Source: Dolomedes plantarius
Lineage: Eukaryota > Arthropoda > Arachnida > Araneae > Dolomedidae
Length of the DNA: 64,000 nucleotides
NCBI GenBank assembly: GCA_907164885.2
Contig: OU015501.1
Coordinates: forward strand, 18,239,617-18,303,616
Direction of reading: 5' to 3'
Part shown: in pieces, positions 22,270 to 33,045 of the stretch
Numbering within the stretch: position 1 is the first letter of the stretch
Layout of the letters: every line of letters starts with the position of its first letter
Program-made: the position numbers and the translations under genes
Notes under the pieces: generated by a model
Database searches by the model: none
Seen by the model: the letters and a program-made list of their open reading frames with translations, nothing else
Told to the model about the DNA's origin: nothing

Positions 22270-23790
22270 GCGATATTTAGTTTTGAGCTCATATTATTCT
22301 GGTCACGAAATAAAATCGCTATGACATTTCCATTGCGATCCCTGGGACTCCAAAGACTGAAATATCCCTCAAATTAAAAAAGAGTGAGTGATGATAACGT
22401 CTCAAAACGTGTAAACGCCACCGATTCGCGATCATTCTAAATGTCTGGAAAATGACTACCGTTTGTTCGGGAGTGTCTCCTAGGGCTCCAGAGTAATTCC
22501 TGAATTAAACATTAAATCCTAAAAAGTTGGGGCTAATATTAAGACACCATATTTGAATCACCGCCTCTCCAAAACGATTAGCAATAGCGCGGATCATTCT
22601 GAATTTCATAAAATGACTACTTTATTTCCCAGGGTGACCTTTAGGGCTCCAGACCCCGAATTAATTATTCAATCAAAAATAGTATGGCTTTTATGACGTC
22701 ACCGTGTTTTAACCACCGCATTTCCATAAGGATCGACAGTACCGCTGTGCAATGGAATTTAGTTTCGAGCTGATATCATTTCGGGTCTAAAACAAATGGC
22801 TACGGCTTTTCCAGTAATGTTCCTTATGGCTCCAGGCTCTGAATAATTTGTCGAATCAAAACATAGTGGAGCGCATGATATCACAAAACAAGTAACTACC
22901 GTTACTATCACATTGCGCGGAGTACGCGGTAAAGGCTAAATTGTAAACTCAGATCATTTCAGACCTGAGAAAAATGTCTATTGCTTTTTCTGGAGTCACA
23001 CTATGCCTCCATAGCCCAAATTAACCGTAAAATCTTAAAATGGTGGTGCTCAAATTATGTCACTGAATTTTTACTGCTGCCTCATAGGATTATCGTGTAA
23101 ATAATGCTGGGAACTTGCAGAGTTTCACTGTTTATTCAGTTATAACAAGTGTAAAGCAATAACAACAAAAAGAACACCAACAGAACAACAACTTAATCAA
23201 AACTTCCTATAACGACATCTTGAGGGAACTTGCTTACTGCTTCTTGAAAGGGAGGAGGGTTAGATTATATAACGCTCGTACCTCGCCATTTGACGTTCAC
23301 TGTTATCGACATTCAAGCCCTTCCGTCTCTGATCACCACGTCACCACAGGATCACCAGTAGTGTTCATGGGTGAAATCTGATTTCGAGTAGAGATCATTC
23401 CGGGCCTAAAGCAAATAATTAAGGTTCTTCCTGTAGTATCCCGTACGGCTCCAAGGCCTTAATTATCCGTTGAACTGAAAAGCTGTATCGCGCAGAGGAC
23501 TCCCCCCCCCCTTTAAACCCTTGCTTCTCCTCGAAATCCGTTAAACCTCGGTACAAGAATTTGAAGATTTGAGATCATTCCGGAAATGAAAAACATCTAA
23601 CACTTTTCTTCGAGCACCTCACGGGGCTCATGGACAAGAAAAATCCTAGGACTATATGACGTCGCACATACTTAAAGCACCCCGTATCCTGAAGCACTAA
23701 TGCAATGCTGGCATTTTCGGTTTCAAGTTCAAATCCTTCTGGATTACAGCATTTTTTGGAGCGACCCTCAAGATTCCAAGGTAAATTTTA
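22270..23790. repeat. Degenerate tandem repeat, unit about 180 bp
   Basis: A diverged unit recurs at least seven or eight times. Two anchors define it: an ATCATTCYGG...RAAAAAATG.CTAC block, and about 60 bp later a GGGCTCCA.A block followed by CGAATTAAT..TT.AATC. The GGCTCCA-like anchors fall near 22346, 22484, 22645, 22828, 23005, 23447, 23625 and 23774, so most spacings are 140-185 bp. Unrelated-looking sequence lies near 23100-23340. Between anchors, TGACGTCAC and ACCACCG-like words also recur. No gene is seen in it. Confidence 0.6.
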
Positions 23791-24150
23791 ATCTTAAAAT
23801 TCCTGAAATTCTGACCATCGTGAAATCAAGTGTGGCAGATGTCTTTCGAAGCTGGAAGACTGGCGGCACTACTGGAGTGAATCCCCGACCTGGGTAACCG
23901 CACAAGTTGGACGATCGAGGCAAGAGATGTTTAGTGAGGACTGTGCAAAATAACCACTAATCCAGCGTTGCCTTCAGGGGTAACTCAAGTCACGGGAACT
24001 GATATTAGCAGCCGTAGAATTCGTATGGAACTACATAACATTATATATCATAGTAGATCGGCTGCATACAAGTCCTCCATTACTCGGCTGAATGCCAGAA
24101 AGAGGTTGCAGTGGTATTTAGCACGTTGTTCATGGACAGTCTATTCTTCT
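23791..24150. other. Flank and likely 3' UTR of the RTE-like LINE
   Basis: No gene is seen. The part nearest 24150 is probably the LINE's untranslated tail on the minus strand. Where the element ends is unclear. Confidence 0.4.
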
Positions 24151-25690
24151 TCAATGGCTCAACAGCCCTCGGTGTGCCCTGGCCTTATCCAGAAGTCTTC
24201 TCCAGACACCTCTACTTTTGGCAACTGTTTTCCAATTTTTGACGTTTAGAATGTTTAGGTCTTTTTCAACACAATCAATCCATCTTAGCGGGGGTTTGCC
24301 CCAAGGTCTATTTCCCATGGGCTTTTCCAGAAAGATTTTCTAACAGGAGCGATCTTTAATCATTCTAGCCAGATGACCAGCCCAATTAAGTCTCTGTAGT
24401 TTGATGAATTTTACTACATCAGTTTGTTTATAAATCTTATACTGTTCTAGGTTATATCTTCTTCTCCGTGATACATTAACTTGGACACCACTGAATATGC
24501 AACGCAAAAACTTTCTCTCAGAAATCCCCAAAGTTTTCTCATCACGTAAAGTCAATGCCCAGGTCTCTGATGCACATGTCAGGACGGATCTTATAAGACT
24601 TTTGTAAAGAATCAGTTTAGTACATAATTTGAGAAAGCTGCCTTTCAAATAGCTCTTCAGGCCATAAAAACATTTGTTTGCAGCCGTGATTCTTTTATAT
24701 ACATCTGGTATTAACGCATTTTTATTGTTTATCTCTGCTCCCAGGTAAGTAAAACTGTTAACTTTTTCAAACTTATAATTATCAATTTCAAAGTAACTAG
24801 GTTGTAAGTCATACTTTAGACAAGGCAAATATTTTGTTTTATTTTCGCTTACAGATAAGTTCATTATTTTAGCACTTTGTTCCAATGCCATAAATGCCTC
24901 TTTAAGAGCTAATGCGGTTCAAGCAACAATGAAAATGTCGTCAGCATAAGCCAGTATTTGAACTGATTTGGTAGAAATATTTCCTCTAATATTGATCTTA
25001 GAGCCTCCAATAACTTTTTCAAGTGCTATATTGAACAAGAGGCATGCCAATGCATCCCCCTGTCGCACTCCATTCTTGACCTCAAGCTGTTCTGTGAAGT
25101 CACCTTGTATGCATATCTGTATTTCAGTTTCCCTAAGAGTCAAGACCACAAGTACAAGTTTTACTGGAATATTATATTCATGCATAGCCTCTATGAGAAA
25201 TTCTCTGTTAATGCAGTCATACGCTGTTTTGAAATTGATAAAAAAATTGTGTCTCGATTCCAAATTCTCTGCATTTTTCAAGAATCTGTTTTAAATTGAA
25301 AATTTGCTCAGTTGTCGATCTTCCCCTCCTAAATATTCTCTGATATTCAACGATCACGTTATCTACATACGGTAAAAGTCTGTCAAGAAGAATAGTAGAT
25401 ATAATTTTATAGGATGTGCAAAGAAGACTGATTCCTCTATAATTTCTACAGTCAAGCACATCTCCCTTCTCGTGTATAACCTACCTCTACTAATGGTATT
25501 AAGTTTCCATTCCGTTGGGAGTGTCTCGCTATCCCAAATATGTTGAACAAAGTCCCTGATTAGCTGTATGCAGTTAGGTCCCGCAACTGTTAACATCTCT
25601 GGTGGAATGTTGTCAGGTCCAGGAGATTTATTGTTTTTCAATTTCTTTATAGCGTAATTCATCTCTTCCAATGAGTGGAGGGGGATCAAT
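24151..25690 (-). pseudogene. RTE-like reverse transcriptase and C-terminal region
   Basis: Minus-strand reading begins with LKNNKSPGPDNIPPEML (fingers of the RT), continues with ISLLCTSYKIIS and FINFKTAYDCINRE, then GVRQGDALACLLFNIALE and LAYADDIFIVA, the catalytic YADD. A TGA at 24919-24921 interrupts it; family members usually carry Arg there. Reading resumes with ALKEAFMALEQ, SFTYLGAEI, RSVLTCASETWAL and LNWAGHLARM. After one more break it ends RGVWRRLLDKARAHRGLLSH with a stop at 24151-24153, the usual RTE-like C terminus. Frameshifts near 25225, 25430 and 24340 also break it. Confidence 0.85.
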
Positions 25691-26775
25691 AGGTTTTAAA
25701 TTACTGTTTGTTGATTCACTATCCTCTAAATGTACGTCGGAATTCAACAGCTCATCTAGGTGCTCCCTCCCTCTTTGAAGAATGTCACTTTTGTCACTTA
25801 AAATATTACCATCTTTCCCTCTGCAAAGTGTTGTTCTAGGCTTGAAACTTCTTGGTCCACGATTAATTTCATGAAAGAAAGCTCTGCTTTCCCCTACTCC
25901 TCTGTGATGTTCAACATCCCTTAAGAGATTTTCATGATAGTTCCTCTTTTTGGCACGGTGGATCTTTTTTTAATTTTTTCTAGCACATTGGTATTCTTCA
26001 ACGGCTAATCTTGTATGTTTTGTTTCCAGCATGTTCTTATATGCCTTATTTTAAAAATCGGTAGCAACCCTGTATTCCTGGTCAAACCAATCATCACTTT
26101 TTCCTTCTTTTGACTTTTCCAATAGTTGTGTTGCCAGTTTCAATAATAACCATTTTTAGTGAGTTCCATTTCTCATCAAGGCTCTCCAATTCCTCCAATT
26201 TAATGTTTTTTAAATTGAGTTTCCATTTTATTGTGGTATCTTTGTTTTACATCTGTCTCTTTTAACAGCTGACAGTTGTATTTCTCTTATTTAGCCCCCA
26301 GGTTTTTACGGGCATTAGAGAGTCTTGCCCTAATTTTCATCATTACCAAGTAGTGGCCTGAGTCGAAATTCGCCCCACGATATCACTTGACATCCAATAC
26401 GTCTGATGCTGCAGTCACACACATCTAGACAATTCTACAGTACGCAGCCCCCCGACACCTGTTGACACATTTGGGGGGTGATTAGTCACGGTCCTCCCCC
26501 CAAGGTCCCTAGAATCTCTTTGATGATCTGTGAAAAACCGACTGAGAGCAGGATCGCTGCAGAGAGGCTCTGCAGACCGCACCCCATAAATCACTCGTTT
26601 TCCCCTGAATACTGTCCAGTGCAGATGTGTGTGACCGCCTTATGAGGTATGTCTGGCATCGATTAAGATATGATCAATTTGATTAAAGGTATCACAATCT
26701 GGAGCCTCCGTTTCATTTTGTGTATACGTTTATGTGGGAAGCAGGTACCACCATATCATGTTCTGCAGCAAAAGA
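25691..26775 (-). pseudogene. RTE-like linker and endonuclease C terminus
   Basis: Just downstream of the 974-bp insertion the endonuclease resumes as SFAAEHDMVVPASH and, after a TGA, TFNQIDHILIDARHTS, with the His of the catalytic centre further on. The following kilobase, between endonuclease and RT, is heavily decayed with frequent stops. It contains a run near 26420-26560 rich in C and G that could itself be a small insertion. Confidence 0.65.
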
Positions 26776-27749
26776 CAGTGATTTCCGCTTATAAGAATCA
26801 CGTTTGTTATTACTGTTTTTGATTCTTATAAGCGGTTGATTCTTATAGCCGAAATTTAGGTTTTTGGAAAGGCACTCACACACACCTACATATACATATA
26901 TGAGATAATTTACCATAAAATAATTTTCAATTTACGCTAATTATCTTTTATTAAAATTATTTTTTACAATTTTAAAAATACAACTTAATTTCTAGACCTA
27001 AAAGTAGATACACGTGATTATAGTAAGATAAGAAAAAATCCAATGTTTGTTACAAGATAACTGCTTAACAGTTTTAACATTTCAACTACGGGAAGGGAGC
27101 AAGAAAAAGTTTTCTATGGTAGTTTGACTTAATGAAGTTTTCAGGAGGCTGTTTAATGCCTCTTTCGATACCAATAGCCTCAGACGAAGATTCACCTTCT
27201 AGTTTACGTTTTACGGTTTGATAACGTGCCAAATCTACTAATGTCACGTTTGCTTAAGTGATAGTGGACACTTCGCCGAAGATTTATGTGTTTCAGGGTC
27301 CTGGAATCCACAACCAGGATGTGGGAGGTGGGGAAAAATAGTCCCTGTCTTTGTTTGTCACTGGAGAAAGTGAAATCGGACCCGGACGGGTAAAGCTGCC
27401 CCCGGGTCAACCTAATAGGACAGTGTTGTGCTAAAGCGTTTAAGGGGAAACTTATGTTATATCTAACAAAGAAAGGGGTGCATTATACGACTGTATTCCA
27501 TCCCATCTTATCACTCTTTCATTAAAAAAATTGAAGAAAGAATTTCGTGCCTTTTGAGGGTCTAAGTGGCTTTATTGGAAAAATGAAGGGAAAGCGAAGA
27601 TTGTAAGCTGATTCTTAAAACCGGTGGATTGATTCATTAAAGCGAAAATTTTAACATGGAAATAATACATTTGTTTTTGTTTTTGCGATATTGATTCTTA
27701 TAAACGGTTGATTCTTATAACCACTGATCACTATAAGCGGTGGTTACTG
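26776..27749. mobile_element. 974-bp TIR DNA element inside the LINE
   Basis: The left end is CAGTGATTTCCGCTTATAAG and the right end, reversed, is CAGTAACCACCGCTTATAGT, related terminal inverted repeats. Further copies of TTCTTATAAGCGGTTGATTC lie subterminally on both sides. Removing it rejoins the LINE endonuclease in frame (GKRLI to SFAAEHD). A TA lies outside the right end only, so the duplication is imperfect. Internal frames (for example 27204-27410 minus) resemble nothing I can name. A pogo/Tigger-type origin is possible. Confidence 0.6.
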
Positions 27750-28116
27750 TATATCAACCTTTTTCCATTACCGTTTGAGTCGCAATGTAGGCTATGCCCA
27801 CCAATAGTAGATCTGAACTTGTTTTCCTTCCCTATTTTGGCGTTTGCATCACCCAACACGATTTTGATATAATTTGGACTTGAAGAATACAATGCATGGA
27901 CTTTTTCGTAAAAAGTATCTTTTTCCTCCTCTTCCTTGTCCTCAGTTGGGGCATGTATATTGATTATACATACATAGTTGAAGAATTTGCCTCGGTCTGA
28001 TGCTGCACAGCCTAGGTGATTTGGCCTCAAAATCAATAATTAGATGCCTAATCTTCTTATGTACAATGAAGCCTGTGCCAAACATATATTTCTAAGGATC
28101 ACAACTGCAAAATATT
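27750..28116 (-). pseudogene. RTE-like endonuclease, middle part
   Basis: Reads FNYVCIINIHAPTEDKEEEE, then YIKIVLGDANAKIGKE, with the catalytic GDxNAK motif, and STIGGHSLHCDSNGNGKRLI before the 974-bp insertion. Residues before VCIINIHAP are degraded up to the MITE. Confidence 0.8.
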
Positions 28117-28323
28117 CAGGGCCCGATTATGAACACTGGGGGCCCCTGGGCAGATGCTATTTGGGTGCCCCCACTAAAGAAAATTTATAAAAATAAGAAC
28201 AATCTATGGGCTATACATACTATTAGAAGTAATAGGTGCATACACCAAGGGGGTTTTGGGGCCCCCTAGCATCAGGGGGCCCTGGGCAAAGTCCCGATTT
28301 GCCCATGCGATAAAAAGGCCCTG
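28117..28323. mobile_element. 207-bp hAT-type MITE
   Basis: Starts CAGGGCCCGATTATG and ends ATAAAAAGGCCCTG, with terminal inverted repeats CAGGGCC. It is flanked by a perfect 8-bp duplication AAAATATT (28109-28116 and 28324-28331). It is G/C-rich inside, with GGGGCCCCC-type internal palindromes, and has no coding capacity. The 8-bp duplication and CAGGG start are hAT hallmarks. Confidence 0.85.
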
Positions 28324-28525
28324 AAAATATTGTGTGATTTCTGCCATCATGAATTCCCTGTGCAATCCATCTCATTTCCTGAGGGGCCATCAAATCAATA
28401 CTATAACTATCCATAAGTTCCGTTAAAATACATAAACCCTTGCTTCTATAAAGCAAGCTTAAATTCCTAGTTCCAAATCTCAAATCCTTAAAATCCATTC
28501 CAAGTCGTCTCCGTATTGGCAATCT
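28324..28525 (-). pseudogene. RTE-like endonuclease, N terminus
   Basis: Reads PIRRRLGMDFKDLRFGTRNL, then LCILTELMDSYSIDLMAPQE and MRWIAQGIHDGRNHTIF. This is the start of the AP-type endonuclease, with the catalytic QE of strand 2. The MITE at 28117 interrupts it. Confidence 0.8.
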
Positions 28526-28911
28526 GGAAATTCTTCCCTTGATTTCGTAACGATAAAGTTTTTACAGGATGAGGTTGTTGGCCTCATGCCCAACCCCCAA
28601 TCTGGAGGACCAGGCCTCCGAATTTATGAACCAGTGGAGACATTTAGAGGTTATACCTCCCGACATTTCTAAATTTATAATTCAAATTTATAAATGCCAG
28701 GAGTCACTATGCGATGTGTTAAAAAAAAAAAAATGAATTGATTTATTTTGTAAGCTTCAGTATTCTGGATCATACAATAAAAGTTTAAAGATTTAATATT
28801 TACAAATATTATTGCATATTTAATCACAAATTGTACCCTATTTTTTATATTATGCAATTTTGGCGAATTATTTTAAGAAATACTGTATAGCTAACTTAAA
28901 TAGTGTAAATG
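28526..28911. other. LINE 5' UTR and AT-rich flank
   Basis: On the minus strand, about 28680-28526 carries the GC-rich leader of the LINE, including GGAGGCCTGGTCCTCC. The rest, to 28911, is AT-rich with an A-run and no gene seen. Confidence 0.5.
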
Positions 28912-29529
28912 CAGTGTGTCCGAAAAATAATAGTGGGGTTTCAAATGGTTATAGCTTCGGAGAAAAGCATTGTAGAGAGATAAAGTATACGTCAAATTGA
29001 AGAGTAAATCTCCAAGTTTCTTATCTGTTTAGCAGACTTCGATGTCAACTTCCTTAATTGCCGTGCAGACGTCAAGACGCTATTTAGTCAAGGCAGAGAA
29101 AATCCGGCATGATAGACGAAATAGCTTCAGTGATCCTTTCATTTAAATGGTCCAGATTTCGAACTTTAATGGAATACACTTGTGTTTTTGCATAACCCCA
29201 AAAATATAAATCCTTGGGGGTAAGGTCTGGAGACCGTGGGGGCCCGTCAATCTCCCCTTCGTGTCTAACCCATCGCTGAGGAAATGTTTCGTTAAAAAGT
29301 TCCTGCACGATTGTTTCAAAATGTAGAGGAACTCCATCTAACTGGAAAAGGGAATTCTCCGGAATTTTCTGGTGCTAGTCCTGGAGTCTGTTGGAGTCTG
29401 CGCGTAAGCTTTCGCACACATAAACTTGGAGTGTTTCTCTTTCATTTAATGTATGACTGATGTCTGCAACATGATTTATTGCATACCTATAACCATTTAA
29501 AACCCCACTATTATTTTACTGAAACACTG
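28912..29529 (-). mobile_element. Mariner/Tc1-type deletion derivative
   Basis: Terminal inverted repeats of about 40 bp: CAGTGTGTCCGAAAAATAAT at 28912, and at 29529 the reverse of CAGTGTTTCAGTAAAATAAT, both continuing AGTGGGGTTT. Inside is the C-terminal part of a transposase on the minus strand (29337-29084) with RSPDLTPKDLYFWGYAKTQV, the region around the third acidic residue. The rest of the gene is missing, so the copy is non-autonomous. Confidence 0.8.
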
Positions 29530-31561
29530 TATATATGGTGAATATCTTTATTATAACATGGTTTTTATCAAGGAGCAAAGGTCTCTCTAGTTTTTTCCCC
29601 CTAAAACAGGTCACCGCAGCAGAGATAAAAATAGTATTTGGAAATAATTCTACTGTAAGCTTGTGAGCATGTGCAGAAGAGAGTTGGTAATGTTCGCGGA
29701 CTAAATACCCGCGATGTTATTGTTGTTAATGTCTTTTGTTGTCGATGATTGAATGTCCTTGTGTACACAGATTCTGTGTCGTGTTTCGAATCGGTGTCTG
29801 ATTGTTAACTGTTTATTTCAGAAAATACACCATAAAAATACTGAAAGACCTTTGACTAACCGGTAAAGTAAGCTTCCGATTCCAAATTTTTTTTTCAAAA
29901 ATATTTTGGTTGAACGCACTCTTAAGCAATGTTCTTAATTTATAATTCTAAAGATTTGTGACCTATTCTCTACCTTTAATCAAATAAAATCACATTGAGA
30001 TAGTTAGGTCGAATAGTATAAGGGAACTAAATTGTATTTTTGAAACCCATCTATATATGTTCGATAGTGTTTGAGTACTGATGTAAAGTATTTGCTCTTT
30101 TCCTGTAATTGCCACAGTTTGTATAACCTTTTTATTAATCAGAAACGTATTCCTGTGTTTCGTATGGCCGTTTTTTATTAGTGTATTTTTAATGGCGGGA
30201 TACTGAAGTAACCTTAAGTGATAATATCAAATGAGGTATTATATAGATTTGATTGTAAAACCTCAAATATTTACGAATCCGTATTGCTATATATAAAATT
30301 GTGACAAAATAAACTTAAATGTATGATGATATTTCATTCTACATACCACAAACTTCAAGAAAAAAGTTAACAGAGTGATCATTATCCAGACATTTTATTT
30401 TTTAAGGAAACCACATGCAACAATCAATACACAAGTTGAAAATTTTTAGCAAATTTATGGAACATTTTAAAGTGTTAACTGAGGGAATGCAATAATAAAC
30501 TATTTACTTTTATCGTAAATGCTGCTTTCCTAAGTGTGTAGTTATAGGAGAAAACTCATTATGAATAAGCAACAAGAAAAAATATTTATATGAGTTTCCA
30601 GTTTTTATAGTTTTTATAAAGCTTCATTTGGTTAGATGTTTAGTTTGTAGGGAGAGTAAATAACATGTTTTATTAACTTTGCCAAGAAATTTGATATATA
30701 TCCGTTTAATTTCTTGGGGAAGTAGATAAACAATCACTAAAGTTTGACATTGTGTTTATACCCACTCAAAATTGAACTGAACTTTAAACTGGAGGTTCCA
30801 CTCTGTTTCATTCTTTGTGCCATAGAGATTGGTTTTTTGAAAGACATGTCTATTTTGATATGATGGTTTGGATTGTGAAAACAAATCTTATGAGCTGTCT
30901 TGTCAAAAAATTATCATAGTTATTGAACTTTATTCTTTGTAATTTTGAGAGTCATGTTATTTGTTTTGGTATTTTAAGTGAACAGCTGTTCTAAGTAATT
31001 TATGCTCAAATGTTCTCGTTTTATTTGAAGTTATTATTTTAAGTACATATTAATATTAATATTTAAAATATATTTGTAAACTATTTTTTAGAGGGAGAAA
31101 CTTTTACTTTTTTTCTTTTTTTTTTTTTCTTTTTTTTTTCTTTTTAGGTCTGACCTTGTTTAATATAAACAATATTATTTAATATAGTTTCGAACTAGTG
31201 CTTTTGATAATTAAGGTAATTTTAGAGTGTTACATGTTACTAAACAAGATCTGTAAGTATTCAAAGATATTTTTCACTTAAAAAGATTAAATAAATTTTG
31301 AAAGCTTCTCATTAATTATTCACCTAATTTCTTCAAATACTTATTAAGCATTTATTATTTATTTTATCTTTAAATATTCAATATACAGAGCAAAACACTG
31401 GTTAGTATAAACACAGTACCTTTGATTGCTTATTAATATTAAAATGTTTGTTTGCTATTGTCACAAATTACTGTATGTATAATTTACTGTGAGATTTTTT
31501 TAAAAAATTACTTTGTTTTTGATTTTTGGTTTTTCTTTGTAGGTATTTTAGCAAGTTCAAA
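29530..31561 (+). promoter_or_regulatory. Upstream region of IDE, possible noncoding first exon
   Basis: No coding region is recognised. The coding exon is preceded by a good acceptor (pyrimidine tract, AG at 31541-31542), so an upstream exon must exist. A CpG-richer stretch at about 29590-29862 ending CTAACCG before GTAAAGTAAG could be a noncoding first exon and promoter area. Polypyrimidine runs lie at 31105-31147. This is inference from composition and splice-like words only. Confidence 0.3.
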
Positions 31562-31727
31562 ATGGCTGAGAAACATAAATCAGTTGCAAAAGTGTTTAAT
31601 AATATTATTAAATCTGAAGAAGATTCAAGAAGTTATTGTGGCTTAGAATTAGTCAATGGCATGCGAGTTTTGTTGATTAGTGATCCAACTACTGACAAAT
31701 CAGCTGCTGCACTTGATGTTCGTATTG
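31562..31727 (+). CDS. IDE: IDE coding exon 1
   Basis: Encodes residues 1-55 and the first base of codon 56 (MAEKHKSV... to [18 protein letters not shown]). An in-frame upstream stretch, YFSKFK, runs back to the acceptor at 31542, so translation could begin in an earlier exon. The Met at 31562 is chosen because it is the first one in the exon. Confidence 0.9.
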
Positions 31728-33006
31728 GTAAGTCTATATACACACATGCTTTTGGTGAATTATAACATTAAGTTACAAAAATCTATGTGGGATTAATAAA
31801 TGGTCTCATATGACTTTTTTTTTTTTTTCAAAAAAGACTATCCTATTTCATGCATATTTTAAAATTATTTTACATCTCCTAATAAGAATAAAATGTCATT
31901 TATACCATGTCAAGTGCGTGATGGTTCATAAGAGAAAAGGAATTGATTTTATCCTAGCAGCAGGTTTATCAGTTTTTAGCTGATGATACCATTGTGATCT
32001 GGTTTATGCTTACAGAACAATAAATCTTCAAGTATATCTCCCTCCATTCTGTGATACATTTGTTGAGTCCCAGTGAATAAATTTATTTTTTTATTTGACT
32101 TTTTTATCTTTAGAGTCTTCTGTTGTTTTGTTTATTTTCTCACTCCCTTATATACATACGCATATACTTTTTCTGGTCAACAACTATACTTCTTGAACAG
32201 TGTAGATGTAATGTTCAAGCACTGCAGTGTGATACTATTGTTTATGTGTTTCTCCAGACATTTTCCTTGTTTTAAGGTTTTGAAATATAATGAGATATGC
32301 ATTTTTGGTTTTCATTGCAGAAATTACCCTAAAGTTTTTATATATTAACCTTTTAAATCAAGTTTTCATTCTACTTTCATTCTATGTTTGTCTATATCTT
32401 AATTTCAGTAGAAATGCCATACTGAATTTTGGTATTTGAGTTAATGGAGGTACACTAAAATAGCCTAATATTTAGAAATAAATCTATATATATAAATGAG
32501 CTCGTCTGTTTGTTTGTCCGGTTTAGAATCATACACTGTTTCACTCACTGAGACCAAATTCGGCACAGTTAATGTTTAGTACCCGAGAAACTTAAATCAG
32601 GAAAAACGAAATTTGGAGCTCAATTAGTTTTTTTAAAATTAATTTTTTAATGATTTTTGTGCCTCTAAGAGGTGCGCGACCACCCGTGGAGCCCCTTCAC
32701 CACAACCAGCTGCGTTAAGAGAGATGGTTTGGGGGGGGACGGGGGGGGGGCAAATTCCAATGCGCGGGAGGAAGAGGGTTGGGAATGACCTTTGGCCCTG
32801 GCTCACCAAATAAACACAACTGGCCAGATGAACATGAAGAGTGGGGGTGCAGCCCAGCATTTTTTTTGATGGAATGCATGAAAAATTTTATATCTATATA
32901 TCTACCCGGGCAACGCCAGGCAATAATGCTAGTATATATATATATATTAGTTAGAAATGCTGGTAACAAAAGCACACTTTTCTATTTATTTACATACCTA
33001 TGAATA

Positions 33007-33045
<39 letters not shown>

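Larger units (their letters stand above)
24151..28680 (-). mobile_element. RTE-like non-LTR retrotransposon, decayed and interrupted
   Basis: One LINE copy on the minus strand. Its 5' UTR and start lie near 28680-28525, an AP endonuclease at 28525-26640, reverse transcriptase at about 25690-24920, and the C-terminal region to the stop at 24151. Two DNA elements are inserted in the endonuclease part (28117-28323 and 26776-27749). The endonuclease wording (INIHAPTEDKEEEEKDTFYEK, LGDANAKIGKE, NQIDHILID) matches the RTE group often annotated in arthropods as craniofacial development protein 2-like. Confidence 0.85.
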
